Shown here in pieces: positions 35,800 to 47,163 of a stretch of 64,000 nt of DNA. The DNA comes from Panax quinquefolius (Eukaryota > Streptophyta > Magnoliopsida > Apiales > Araliaceae), in the NCBI GenBank assembly GCA_020205615.1, contig CM035170.1:33170123-33234122 (forward strand), written 5' to 3'. The notes under the pieces are model-generated. The model was not told the origin of the DNA and made no database searches. It was given only the letters and a program-made list of their open reading frames with translations. Within the stretch, counting starts at the first letter, position 1. Each line of letters starts with the position of its first letter. The translations under genes were made by a program, and so were the position numbers.

Positions 35800-36480
35800 C
35801 TTTCGACTGTATTGTGACTCTGGGCGGATACTGCAAGGCATGTGGTAGATGTCATCACTGGGGGAACTTCTGGAAAACTTGTTGGGAAGAAGCACCGAAG
35901 TTATCTGGATTCAGTCATGTCGGTGGTGGGTACCCTCCCGAAGACTGACAGACCTTATCCAGGTACGGGTATCTCCTTTACAAATGAAGATTACCCATCG
36001 GAAACCATTGAACCATGTGAGGGATCTCTGGTGGTGACGGCACAAGTGGGTTCAGTGGATATGAAGAGAATGATGATCGACAACAGGTCTTCTTTGGATA
36101 TTCTGTATGCCCACGCTTATCTGAGGATGCATCTAGATGGGCAGAAGATGGAGATCAGACAGGAGGCTCCTTTGTACGGCTTCAGCAACGACCCAGTCAA
36201 GGTGGCTGGAACTATTGAGCTGCCGGTCATCTTCGGAACGGCCCCCCAATAGGTATGAATAACTTGCAAATTTTATGTTGTGCGTGTAGATTCTGCCTAT
36301 AATGCCATTCTGGGGAGGCCTACTTTGACTGCTTTACAAGCTGTGACCTCGATCCCTCATTTCAAAATTAATTTTCCTACGGCTCATGGAGTTGGAGAGG
36401 TGAAAGGGGATCTGGATTTGGCCAGACGGTGTTATAGAAATGTTGTGATAACTTCGGGAGTAGGGGTCTCGAAGCAGAAA
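35800..36480 (+). pseudogene. Tat aspartic protease region (broken)
   Basis: Pol opens after the gag stop. The frame 35842-36252 contains VDVITGGTSG, ISFTNEDYP, VDMKRMMIDNRSSLDILY and GFSNDPVKVAGTIELPV. The active-site motif normally reads D-x-G-S-S; here Gly is Arg (DNRSS), which should inactivate the enzyme. A TAG ends the frame. A second frame (36280-36483) continues YNAILGRPTL and HGVGEVKGD, the usual protease end, up to another TAG. Confidence 0.87.
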
Positions 36481-37379
36481 TAGACCATGGCAATAGAGAT
36501 CGAGCCCTTCACCGAGAGCAGTTTAGAGCCATTAGTCATGTCAGCTGGGGAAACAGAAGAGATCGAGCTTATTCCTGGCAAGAAAGACAAGATAGTAAAG
36601 ATAGGTTTGGCTCTGCCGGAACCTCTTGGACGAACCTTATGGAGCTCCTACGCTGCTATGCTGATATCTTTGCATGGGAACCTCGAGATATGCCAGGGTG
36701 AGCAGGAAGATTGTTGAGCATCGGTTGGAAGTGGACCCGTCAAAGAAGCCAGTTCGGCAGAAGAGGAGGATTTTTGCACCAAAACGCCAACGGATCATCG
36801 ATGAAGAGATTGCAAAGCTGCTGGCTGCGGACTTCATCTTTGAGATCGACTACCCGTAGTGGATGGGGAATGTGGTGCTGGTCCAAAAGCAGAATGGGAA
36901 ATGGCGAGTCTGCATAGACTATACAGATCTGAATAAAGCTTGTCCTAAAGATTTCTACCCACTACCCCACATCGACCAACTCATCGATGCGACTTCGGGG
37001 TATGCTTTACTGAGCTTCATGGATGCATTCTCTGGGTACCATCAAATTTCCATGTGCAAAGAGGATATGCCGAAGACGGCGTTCATTACGCATCGTTCGG
37101 TATATGCCTACAAGAAAATGACCTTTGGCCTAATCAATGCTGGAGCCACATACCAGATAATGATGAACTTTGTCTTCAAACATCAATTGGGCAGGAACAT
37201 GGAGGTGTACGTCGACGACATGATTGTTAAGAGCATGCTGGTGCAGAAACACTTATATGATTTAGAAGAATGCTTTCAGACAGTTTGTCATCACAACTTG
37301 AGGTTGACTCCTACTAAGTGCACCTTCGGATTAGGGGCTGTCAAGTTTATGGGTTATCTTATCAGTTAGAGAGGAATTG
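36481..37379 (+). pseudogene. Tat reverse transcriptase (broken)
   Basis: An N-terminal piece (36487-36660) shifts frame near 36660 to continue VEHRLEVDPSKKPVRQKRR. A TAG at 36857 interrupts EIDYP before MGNVVLVQKQNGKWRVCIDY. The frame 36863-37369 then holds SFMDAFSGYHQI (first Asp, residue 54) and the catalytic YVDDMIVKS (Asp 118 and 119). A TAG closes it at 37367, where related proteins have Gln (CAG). All catalytic aspartates are present. YVDDMIVKS is characteristic of Tat. Confidence 0.9.
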
Positions 37380-38050
37380 AAGCCAACCCAGAGAAGATTC
37401 AGGCAATCTTGAATATAAAGACTCCTCAGTCATTTAAAGATGTCCAACGTCTGACTGGAAGGATTGCAGCTTTGAGGAGATTTATGTCCAAGTCGGTAGA
37501 AAGGTGTTTGCCATTTTTTGACACTTTGAAAGGGCCGAAGAATGCAAAGACGTTCTAGTGGACTTCAGAATGTGAAGACGCCTTCCAGAGTATAAAGAAC
37601 TATTTGTCTTTGGCGCCTTTGTTGGTGAAGCCCGCTCTTACTGAGCCTCTGTATTTGTACTTAGCAGCTAGTTCGTTGGCAGTAGGAGCAGTTTTGGTGC
37701 GTGAAGTAGGGGGTAAGTAGCACCGGGTTTACTACGTAAGCCATGTCCTTAGGGATGCTGAAATAAGGTACCCAAACATTGAAAAATTTGCCTTTGCTTT
37801 GATGATAGCTAGTCAAAAGCTTAGGCAATATTTCTAGGGTAGGTTGTTAGTGGTATACATAGATCAGCCTTTGAAGAAAATTATGGGCAAACTTGAAGTT
37901 TCGGGGAGATTAGCTGCATGGACGATGGAGTTGTCCCAATTTTTTATTGAATATCATCCCCGAATAGCTATCAAGGGGCAGGCCTTGGCTGATTTTGTGG
38001 TTGAATGTTCTTTTTCTGAAGCGGATGTCGACTGGGCCGAAGGGTGAAAC
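37380..38050 (+). pseudogene. Tat first RNase H (broken)
   Basis: After the RT stop the same frame continues GIEANPEKIQAIL, LTGRIAALRRFMSKS, then LYLAASSLAVGAVLVREVGG, FAFALMIASQKLRQYF and the segment 37844-38047 with VYIDQPLKKIMGKLEVSGRLAAW. TAG codons occur at about 37557, 37718 and 37837, and a TGA at about 38045. In this family several of these positions are Gln. It is the ordinary Ty3/gypsy RNase H; the conserved first Asp is not evident in LYLAAS, as is usual for the degenerate first RNase H of Tat. Confidence 0.8.
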
Positions 38051-38480
38051 ATGAAAGCCAAGGCGGTTGGTTCAAAGCAGAACGAGCTTGTGGACGCTGT
38101 ATGCAGATGGGTCTTCTACTTCGGACATCAGTGGATCAGGGATCATTTTGACAAGTCCGGAGGGATTCAAAGTGCAGCAAGCCATCAGATTTGAGTTCAG
38201 AGCAACGAACAACGAAGCAGAGTATGAAGCGGTGCTAGCAGGGTTACGACTAGCTTAGAGTCTCGAAGTGCAGAGGATAGTTATCTTCAGTGATTCTCAG
38301 TTGGTCGTCAAGCAAATCTCAGGGGAATACGAAGCTCGAGGTTAGAGAATGATCAAGTACTTGGCAGAATTGAAAGATCGACTTCAGTATTTCCAGTCGT
38401 ACGAGTTTTAAGGAGTCGAGCGTAATGACAATTCTATTGCCGATGCACTCTCAAAGTTGGCCACTACGGATGCTAACATT
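38051..38480 (+). pseudogene. Tat second (archaeal-type) RNase H (broken)
   Basis: WTLYADGSSTSDISGSG (first Asp), ATNNEAEYEAVLAGLRLA (catalytic Glu) and VIFSDSQLVVKQ (next Asp) are the three core motifs of the extra RNase H acquired by Tat elements. The end reads VERNDNSIADALSKLAT. Stops occur after GLRLA (38256), after EARG (about 38344) and at 38409. This domain is the main evidence for the Tat assignment. Confidence 0.88.
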
Positions 38481-39797
38481 TTTGATGGGTCAGTTTACTT
38501 AGAAATTTTGCAACATCCTAGTGTTCAACATGAATCAGTACTTTGCATTGATCGCTCCAACTGCTGGTTGACTCTATATCTAGAGTATCTGGCATATGGA
38601 GTCTTACCTTCGGATCAGATGCTGGCCAAGAAAATCAAATACAAGAGTTCTAACTTCGTCCTGATAGATGGGGATCTTTTTTGAAGGGCCTTTTCCTCTC
38701 CACTTCTAAAATGTTTAACTCCGTCCGAAGCTGATTATGCCCTTCGAGAAGTTCACGAAGGCATCTGTGGCGACCATATGGCTGCTAAGTCATTAGCCTA
38801 TAAAGTACTTCGTCAGGGATACTACTGGCCTACCAACTTCAAGGAAGCTACGAAGTACGTCAAGAAGTGCGAGAAGTGTCAACTCAACATTCTGATCCCA
38901 TATCAGCCACCAGAAGAACTATACTCAATTTTATCTCTTATACCCTTTGATGTCTGGGGGGTTGATATAATGGGTCCATTGCCGAAAGCTAAAGGTCAGG
39001 TTGGTTTTATTATAGTCGTCATTGATTATATGACCAAATGGGTTGAAGCGAAGCTACTTAGGTTAATAACGGAACAAGAATGTTTAAAGTTCATGAATGA
39101 GTCGGTAGTGTTTCATTTCAGAATTCCTAAGGTGGTGATATCGGACAACGGACGACAGTTTATGGGATCAAAATTTGAAGCATTTTTGAAGGAATTGGGG
39201 GTTCAGCATAGAAAGACTTCAGTAGCTCATCCTCAGTCAAACTGGAAAGTCGAAGTGACCAACAGAATGCTGCTGAATGGGATCAAATGTAGACTGGATG
39301 AGACTAAAGGAAGATGGCCAGAGGAGCTGCTCAGCGTGTTACGGGCTTATCGGACTACACCGAGGACTATAATAGGGGATTCACCTTTCAGGCTGGCCTA
39401 TGGTACCGATGCCTTAGTCCTAGTTGAAATTGGATCTCCAAGTCTTCGGGTCAGTCAATTCAAAGAGATTTATAACGAAGAAGGGCTGAAGGTCAATCTA
39501 GATTTGCTCAAAGAAGTTAGAGAAACAGCTTTGATCAGATTGGTGGCCTATCAACGAAGAGTGGCTAAGCATTACAATAAGGGGGTAAAGCTTCGTAGAT
39601 TTGAAGTGGGAGATTTTGTTCTCAAAGAAATTGAAGCATCTACGCCTCAGAACTTGGGAAAGCTGATGCCGAACTGGGAAGGACCGTATGAAGTTATTGA
39701 AGTACCAAAGCAAGGGACTTATCGGTTGAGGGCATTAGACGGATCAGAAATCAAGAATACTTTGCATGCTGGCAGGTTTCGGAAGTACTTTCAATAG
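38481..39797 (+). pseudogene. Tat integrase, core frame intact
   Basis: A TGA at 38682 (GDLF-stop-RAFSS) separates the linker from the zinc finger, which starts before the 38778 frame (LREVHEGICGDHMAAKS). The 339-residue frame 38778-39797 has CEKC at 31-34. The catalytic triad is Asp 63, Asp 123 and Glu 159, so the D,D(35)E spacing is exact. Around the Glu the text is QSNWKVEVTNR where QANGQAEVTN is usual. The C-terminus has VGDFVLKEIEA and the PNWEGPYEVIEV motif (GPY/F). A stop at 39795 ends pol. Confidence 0.9.
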
Positions 39798-39895
39798 ATA
39801 CAGTGTCAGTATATCGGAAGTTTGTAAATGTTTGAGTCATCATCAATAAAAGATCCTTTTTTCTCAACAAGTCTTATGTTCGTTGTTGTTCACTT

Positions 39896-40206
39896 CATCG
39901 GTGTAAGGAGGTTCGGGTGGACTCGCTGACCATTCGATGGTAGCCTTATTGGTAGGTGGTCCTTATGAATTTGTTAGGCCCTTCGTGGTAGGCAAATGTC
40001 ATCGGTGTAAGGAGGTTCGGGTGGACTCGCTGACCATTCGATGGTAGCCTTATTGGCAGGTGGTCCTTATGAATTTGTCAGGCCCTTCGTGGTAGGCAAA
40101 TGTCATCGGTGTAAGGAGGTTCAGGTGGACTCGTTGACCATTCGATAGTAACCTATTTGGTCGGTGGAATCATGTGGGTTTGTTAGGCCCTTCGTGGTAA
40201 ACAAAT
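39896..40206. repeat. three tandem 104-bp units downstream of Tat integrase
   Basis: Units start at 39896, 40000 and 40104, each with 'catcggtgtaaggaggttc'. Units 1 and 2 differ by very few bases; unit 3 is more diverged and 103 bp long. They lie between the pol stop and the end of the antisense ORF. Tandem repeats in this 3' region are common in Tat elements. Confidence 0.92.
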
Positions 40207-40541
40207 TCCCTATGAAGCAGATCTACCTCACACTTTGGTAACGAATAAGTATTCCTTTACTTTATTACCTAAATTTGTCTAAGTGTTGAGTTCGGATTGC
40301 TTCGTTACTTGATCTTATCTGTTATATGACTTTCTTAATCGTTAATTAACAATTTAAGTTAAGTTCATAAGGAGCTTGTACATTTTTCAAGTTGATTGCT
40401 ATATATTGGTAGAAAGTAATTGTAAAGGAGTCATAAGGAACAAAACCAATATTTCATTAATATATTGATTGATTACAAGAAAAACAAAAAGACAGAAGCA
40501 ATTACATAAGTCCTATAAGCTAAAGGAAAGGAAGGTCATCT
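40207..40541. other. spacer between repeats and antisense-ORF stop
   Basis: No coding similarity. On the minus strand it would be the 3' untranslated region of the antisense gene, with 'aatcaatcaatatattaatgaa' type text near 40450-40480 as possible polyadenylation sequence. Confidence 0.4.
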
Positions 40542-41771
40542 TCAGCCATCGTCTTCCTCTTCAGAGAAGTCCAGGATAGTTGGGTCGAGCTTAGCCCCCG
40601 TGAGCTTTTCTTTACATTTGCTTCGGCACAACTCATAACCTTCAGTATGCATCTTGATGATTTCCATGTTCAGCTCAACTGATTTTCGGTAATCATCTCG
40701 GATCTGTTAACGTAACTCTTCGGTTAGAGGTGGACCTAACTCCTCTAGGGCTTGCAACTTACTCTGAAGCTTGCGGCGTCTGGCATAGTATTTTTCCTTG
40801 TCAGCCTTGGCCTTAGGCTGGACTTCATCGATCTACTTCGCCAGGCTCGAATTCGCGATAATCAGCTCTACATTCTTATTCTTCGAAACTTCATTTGTAT
40901 GGACAAAATCAGCATTCATACTAGTCATAGCTTGCTGACTGGCCTTGGTCATTTTAAGCTCCTCTTTTATCTGAGCCAGTTCTTTCCAAAGACCCTCATT
41001 GGTATGGAGGAGATCTCCGTTTTGGCCTCTCTCTTTGACCAAGGCCGAGTTCAGGATAGCGTTCTCTCTCCGAGCAGCGTCTTCTTCAGCTTCATTCTCT
41101 TTATATCGGGGAAGAAGTCTCTCGAAGATAGCATTCGCCTACAAATGTTCAAAGACAATCAGTTAATTTTCAAGAGATGTACGTAATTTCAAATAAACAG
41201 ATAAACGATAATTTACCTTAGCATGGTAACTCATGCCTTCCTCGATTAAATCTCGGATGGTGCTATTGCCGAACCAATTGTCGTCAGTGTCCCTAACAAA
41301 GGCATCGTATAGATGGAAAGGGAAGTTGGCATTGAAATAAGGCCACAACGTTGATGATGCCATGGCCTCATTCTAAAACTCTTGAGAAGAAGGCTTTGAG
41401 GTAGAAGGTATGGGTTGTTCGGGAGGCGGTGGTGTTTCAGTGTAAATGTTTTTCGAGAGACGGGACGAAAGCGAGGATGGGTCCCACGTCTCGATGATGG
41501 CACAGATGTTGAACTCGGTTGATCATCTGAAGGTTGTTTTCTCTTTCGAGAGAAGGGAGATAGACTTATCATGATCCTCCTTGATGATCTCAATTGGAAT
41601 CACGGGGGGTGACTGGCTCTGGACCGAGGTACCCTGAGTTCCTCTTCGGTTAAGAGAGTTACAACCGTCTTTCTCTTCTTGATGCGAATTAATCGTGATC
41701 TTTCATTCATGGGTAAATCGAGAAGGCTTGGATCGAACTCAGGAGGTGGAGCTGATTCGAAGGGTGGTAAA
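40542..41771 (-). pseudogene. antisense ORF of the Tat element, C-terminal part (coiled coil)
   Basis: Read leftward from the nested insertion it encodes PPFESAPPPEFDPSLLDLP, a stop near 41605, shifted Pro/Ser-rich text, then MASSTLWPYFNANFPFHLYDAF to GMSYHAK. An intron with AAG|GTAAAT donor and TTTGTAG acceptor (41139-41216) joins this in frame to ANAIFERLLPRYKENEAEE. A heptad-like coiled coil follows (LWKELAQIKEELKMTKASQQ) and the protein ends SEEEDDG with TGA at 40542. Stops near 40835 and 40708 interrupt the coil. The domain order (globular N-terminal half, coiled-coil end) matches plant 'putative gypsy-type transposon' proteins; their role is unknown. Confidence 0.8.
41139..41216 (-). 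other. predicted intron 2 of the antisense ORF (78 bp)
   Basis: Donor AAG|GTAAAT at 41216 and acceptor TTTGTAG ending at 41139, on the minus strand, join two stretches in phase 0. Unspliced, the frame reaches a stop at about 41163. Confidence 0.7.
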
Positions 41772-42589
41772 TGTAAGACCCCAAATTTTATGAATAAAGA
41801 TTTAATTTTCTCGAAATATTTTTTTTATATTATGGTGTGGATTTGATATAATGTTATAGTTGTGGGTAGTATTTATAAATTTTGCAAAGTATGCAAGTTG
41901 TTATAAGATATTCGTTTGGTCGGGAAATATTCTTTTTAGCGGGAATATCCATACGATGGCACAATCTTTGGCGAACCCATAACGGAAGTATTGTTATATT
42001 TAGAAAACGACAGAATTATCTTTTTATAAAAATAACGGCGGAAGTGTTACCATTAAAATTGTTGAACTACCCGGTAGTAAAAGTACAGTAATATGTGTGG
42101 TTGCATAGTAGTACACGGTATTGGTTATTGATGATTACGTAAAAAGTCACTCAGTTATACTCAATTATTGCTACAGTAATTGATGCATCATATCTCTCAT
42201 ATTATTGATTTGATTATTGTCACAGTATCATCTGCATTATATGATATATTATTAAATCAATAATTAAGACGACAAAGTTATTCATATTATTAAATTACAA
42301 TATTTACAATGTCTAGAAGTTCTATCAAGGAGAGGTTTGGTCACCTAATTAATGGCATGATAGGGAGAAATCCTTATTGGAAAGCCCCCTCTTTTCTGGG
42401 AACGACCTGGTTGTTAAATATTGTGAGTTATGATATTAATGATGAATAAGTTCGTGTTGATTAAGGATGAAATTGATAGTTCCATTATGTTGGAATTATT
42501 AGTGTTAGTGGAAATCGATATTTATTTTGATAATAATTGATGTCTGGAGGTTATATTGGCTACTCTGGTATTCAGGGCACTTTTCATGC

Positions 42590-42745
42590 TGGAGTACTAT
42601 TCACGAGTTACTATTCATGAGTTACTATTCACTCGGTTACTATTTACTCTAGTATTATTCACTAGGGTATTTGGGACACTTTTCGTATGGGTCTTATTCA
42701 CGGGTACTATTCTCAAGTACTATTCACTAGGGTACTATTCACCCA
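42590..42745. repeat. short 'tactattcac(g)agt' repeats in U3
   Basis: About nine imperfect copies of a 12-13-bp unit. Similar arrays occur at 47975-48140, 59824-59910 and 63412-63500. Confidence 0.85.
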
Positions 42746-42827
42746 AAAAATATATTTTTTTTGATTCAAATCATTTTGGGTACAATATTATTCCATGAGG
42801 AGATGTGCTAATTTTTTGATTGTTGGT

Positions 42828-43015
42828 TGAAGTTATAATAGTGAATCAATATGGACCGCTGGTGGAAAGTTATAATAGTGAATCAATATGGACCGTCGGT
42901 GGAAAGTTATAATAGTGAATCAATATGGATCGATGGTTTAAATTTTAATAGTAAATCAGTATGGACCGTTGCTTTAAGTTTTAATAGTAAATCAATATAG
43001 ATCGTATGTTTAAAA
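42828..43015. repeat. 37-bp tandem repeat in U3, about five units
   Basis: The unit contains 'gttataatagtgaatcaata'. The first three units are nearly identical and the last two diverged. The same array is at 48223-48410. Confidence 0.9.
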
Positions 43016-43066
43016 GTAAATCAATCTGGATCGTTCATGAATTAGTTACTATTCAGTCCATTCTTC

Positions 43067-43074
43067 TATAAATA
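43067..43074 (+). promoter_or_regulatory. LTR TATA box
   Basis: TATAAATA in 'ttctataaatagaagctc', 127 bp before the donor-like site. Confidence 0.75.
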
Positions 43075-43190
43075 GAAGCTCATTCTTTCATTATTTCTTA
43101 CGAATTCATTGAAACTCTAGAGAGAGAAACTATAGAGAGAAAGAAGAAAAGTATTCTGCTACTTCACTTTTCTAATATCCAGTTTCTTCT

Positions 43191-43199
43191 AAGGTAAGG
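43191..43199 (+). promoter_or_regulatory. predicted 5' splice site in the LTR
   Basis: AAG|GTAAGG. With the acceptor at 45931-45932 the intron would be 2.74 kb and would remove the rest of the LTR and the PBS from the spliced RNA. Confidence 0.5.
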
Positions 43200-43254
43200 G
43201 GTATTATTCTTTCGTATTATGAAGAGAATTATTTTCTTTCAATACTCGTAAGAG

Positions 43255-43740
43255 TTGTTATTCCATTCTTCATTATTATGTTGGAATAACCTGTTTATGC
43301 GAAGTACCACATACATGGTAAAATTCTTCTGTTATTCCATTCTTTATTATTCTATTAGAATAACCTATCTGTGTGGTCTATCGCATGCACGATGAAATTC
43401 ATTGTTATTCCATTCTTATTATTCTATTGGAATAACTTTTGTTTATGCAGCACTGCATACATGGTGAAATTCTTCTAATATTCCTTTCTTTATTATTACG
43501 TCGGAATATCACATCATGCGCTTTCTGTGGGACTGGTTCCATTATTTATTATTCGTGGAATATCGTATGCATGCGTTTCTGGCGGACTGTGTTCCATTAT
43601 TTATTATTACATTGGGAATAACTTTTTATGCATGCGATTCTATCGCATGCATGGTGAATTCTTTTGTTATTCCATTCTTTATTATTCTGTTGAAATAACA
43701 TGTTTATGTGGATTACCACATGCATGGTGAAAGATCATTT
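43255..43740. repeat. ~74-bp tandem repeats in R/U5
   Basis: Six to seven diverged units carry 'gttattccattctttattatt', 'ggaataac', and 'catgcatggtgaaattctt'. The array recurs at 48655-49200 with local length differences. Confidence 0.85.
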
Positions 43741-45756
43741 GTATTTATTCCTTATTAAATTGTGAAAATGATCTGTTTACGTGGATTATGATAAAAGTCA
43801 TAATAAAAGCATTGGACTGATAAAAATCATGGTTATATGTAGTATTAGTAAGTGTTATGATGAGTTATGTTGGTTATTATGTGAAAACATGAAAGTTTCT
43901 TAGAAATCACAAAGGGTGGAAAATTAGATTTTGGTGAAAATGGAACATGAAATTCAATTGACCATATCTCCTATTATATTTCGAATTTTTGAGTGTGGTC
44001 AAGTCCTAGAGTTAGATCTATGAGTTTTATAACTTATCCAAGTGGAATCACTGAAAAAAGTGTTGTAGATTTTTGTGTGGACTAATTTTAGCAAAAGAGT
44101 TAAAAACTGCAAAGTACTAAATAGCTACTGCCCAGAAATTTAAAAGGGCTTTTTCAGCCACTTAATTTGTTAGAAAAATTCTGGCCTTTTGGGACATGGA
44201 AATATATGGTATAAAGTACCTCCTGTCCAAACATGAGCTCATTCCGACTTAAAATGAGCAGTTATGACTATTTCCATATTTAGGTTTTTCTAACGAAAAA
44301 CGTTATAACCGGAGTTCTATAACTCCGATGACCATGAAATTTAAACTGGAAGCTCACGTTAACATGTGTAAGATCCTGCCAAGATTTGGGAATTTTTGGA
44401 GTTAAACTTGAGGTAGCTAATTTCTTAAGGAATTAATTAGAAATTGATTTTTGTAAAATAGTAAATGAATTTTACAAATTCGAGAAAAGTATATGTTCAA
44501 TATGGGACTATATTACGCTAAATCCCGAGAAAAGAAATATTTTGGAATTTGATTTGGTATTTTTCATGAAATTAATCTAGTTATGAGTAAATGAGTTAAA
44601 TATGTTATGTGAAGTAACAAAATTGGAAAATAGGATTTTATGGCTTGGGAATCCTATATAGGGTATATGCGGATTTTTGATATGGGATTTGATCATTGGT
44701 GATGAAATCTTATGAGTATGGCATTTTTGAATGATTAAATGCATTATTTGGTAAAGTGTAAACAATTGAAATAAATTATTTATAAGTTTAAGAAGTGATT
44801 AAAATATTGTTATAATATTAATAATATTAGATTTTGAGTTTATTTAGTGATTCATAATATTTGGATAAATTTAAAGTCTTTAATATTTATCATTATTTTT
44901 ATTTGATTAATGCTTATATCATTGTCATCATTCTCATGTTTATATTGTGATGAAAGTTATCTTTGGCTTACGTGCATAAATGGACTTGGTGTGATTATGA
45001 CCAGGGATTATTCGGTGTACTCAGGACCGTAATGTGACGAATGATGTGGTAAAAATCCTCAGTGGCTTGTAGTGCATTGATGGAAATTTTTTGGTATGAT
45101 TATGACCGGGGATTATTCGGTATAGTCATGACCATTGATGATTTAATGAATATCATTGGCCCATAGTGCAAGGATGATTCGATGATGTGATTTAATTATT
45201 AAGCTGAGTCTCAGCGATAAAAATTGATGAAAACATTTTAAATCATAGAAGTTAGTAGATATTATGCTCTACTTGACTCTTCTAATTGATTGTTTATTCC
45301 GTTGCAGTTAAACTTGATGTGTATTGTATTTTATCAGTTTAAAATTGTTGAAGACTAATGATAATTTATTCTTTATTATCTTAGTCATAATATTTCTTAC
45401 TGGGCTAGTTGAGCTCACCATTTCATTCACTATTCTCTTCAGGAAATGAGAATATAGCTGGGACGAGTCAGAAAATAGAGTGACAGTCCAGATGATAGCA
45501 TTAGTAGTCTTCACTATTCTGTTAAATAGTGTGATAATAAATGTAATGAGGACTGAATTTGAGTTTGTATACTGTCTATGAGAACTCCATTGAGAGTGGA
45601 TATTGTCTAGAAGGCAATATTCTTGATTAAACTCCCAGTTTATGTTTTGTCGTATTTTACACGACAGTTGTATAATTAAGTTGTATTTAATTTATGTACC
45701 ATGTATTTGGCAACTCAAGATGGGTGATGTATACCTATTTTTTGGGGCATCACAGT

Positions 45757-45768
45757 TGGTATCAAAGC
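45757..45768 (+). other. primer-binding site
   Basis: TGGTATCAAAGC lies two bases after the LTR end ATCACA. Initiator-Met tRNA type. Confidence 0.88.
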
Positions 45769-45916
45769 TTAGGGATATGATCCCTGGCTGAGATGTGAGA
45801 CAAGAACTAGGAGAGGAGAGACGAGGAATTCCTTCGCTAGTATGACCTACCTAAGTTTATTTGGTATTTAATTGGTCGGTCATAGTATAGGGATAATATG
45901 TGATATTTCAATTAAC

Positions 45917-45932
45917 CCTTGTTTTGTGACAG
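45917..45932 (+). promoter_or_regulatory. predicted 3' splice site upstream of gag
   Basis: CCCTTGTTTTGTGACAG resembles the acceptor block before gag at 4503-4521. The gag start itself has been deleted here. Confidence 0.4.
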
Positions 45933-47150
45933 TGTTTGTATTCAGAAGTTGTGAATAGGGCTCAGTTATTGGAGCGCGATAATGAGTCAGCACAACCAAA
46001 AGGCAACGAGCAACAACACAATAATAATCGTAAATGTGGTGGCTGACCATCGAACAATAATAACCATAAATGGGGAAATTATCATGTACAAGAATGGTAT
46101 CCACTTGATTGGTAATCATGGCCAAGATATTAGAAGTGGAAATTTCAAAAGAGAAGATCATTAGCTTGGATTTTGTCGTGCACCAAAGTCAAGCCCAATT
46201 TGGGATGGTGGCACCAAGGCGGATCTGGAAAACAAAACAAAGGTGGTGGTTTCGGGAAGAGCATTTTTCGTGACTTCTCAAAAAGCGAGTAACCCGAACG
46301 TAGTTAGTACGGGTTAGTTAATTATAAATTTTTGTGAAGTCTATACCTTATTAGATACCGGTTCTACCCATTCTTTTATATCTCTTGCTTGCGCTCAACG
46401 TTTAAATTTGACCCCAGAGAAGTTAGACTTTGACTTATCGGTTGAAGCTCCGTTAGGAGAAATCTTCATTACATATGCTATCCAAGTCTTGGATGAGAGC
46501 CATAGTTTTGAATGATATTTCTATTGTTAATAAATTCCTGACGTAACCTTAAAGACTTCTTAGCCTACCCTAGAGAGTAAAATCGAATTTTGTATTGACC
46601 CCAGTACAAAACCCATTTCGTGTAACTTTCAAATGATGAAGATAGAGTTAAAGACTCTAGGAACCCACGTGAAGATAACGAATATACGAGTAGAATCGAT
46701 TTTAATCGATAAAGTTAAAGCCATTTCAAGCTACACACTTTGAATCGATGAATGTGAAGAAGAAGGTTCAAGAGGCGTTATTCTAGAAGCAAGAATCGAT
46801 TTAAAGAGGAAATCTCAACCCTCGATTTTATTGGCCCATTTGAAATCCTCGATTGAATAGGAACTGTGGCCTATAGACTCGTTTTACCGCCAAGTATGTC
46901 ACGTGTTTATAACATTTTTCACTTATCGATGTTACGTAATTATGTGGACGACCCGAACCACATTATTGAATTAGAACTAGACGATATAGCAAAATATTTA
47001 ACGTATGAGGAGATACGTGTTAAAATCTTGGATAAGAAGGATCGTATTCAACACTCAAAAGGTTATACCTCAAGAGATAGAATCTGAAATGAAGGCAAGG
47101 TATCCTCATCATACCAGGTATGTACATAAATTTCGAGGGCGAAATTTCAT
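45933..47150 (+). pseudogene. remnants of gag, protease and chromodomain with most of pol deleted
   Basis: Pieces in order: gag linker (LLERDNESAQPKG-like, about 45970), a protease piece with an intact LLDTGSTHSFIS (about 46345), a short RT N-terminal piece, a pre-integrase piece (TLGTHVKITNIRVE, about 46650), and the integrase end/chromodomain-like frame MAYRLVLPPSMSRVYNIFHL (46866-47087). The RT catalytic region, RNase H and integrase core are absent. Frames are broken between pieces. Several separate deletions, not one, are needed to explain the order. Confidence 0.83.
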
Positions 47151-47163
47151 AAGGAGGGGTGAT
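47151..47163 (+). other. polypurine tract
   Basis: 'aaggaggggtgat' directly precedes the 3' LTR start TGTAAGACCCC. Confidence 0.85.

Larger units (their letters stand above)
41772..45754 (+). repeat. 5' LTR, 3,983 bp
   Basis: From start to end it holds the U3 block 'aggagaggtttggtcaccta' (42330), 'tactattcac' repeats, a 37-bp tandem array, a TATA box (43067), a donor-like AAG|GTAAGG (43191), ~74-bp 'attccattctttattatt' repeats, and a 'gattatgaccagggattattcgg' array near the end. It matches 47164-51204 throughout. About 2.7 kb lie between the TATA box and the LTR end, an unusually long R/U5. Confidence 0.93.

Noticed and set aside
39896..40206. CRISPR-like or regulatory repeat array
   Set aside because: Units abut with no spacers and the setting is a plant retrotransposon; it is a plain tandem repeat.
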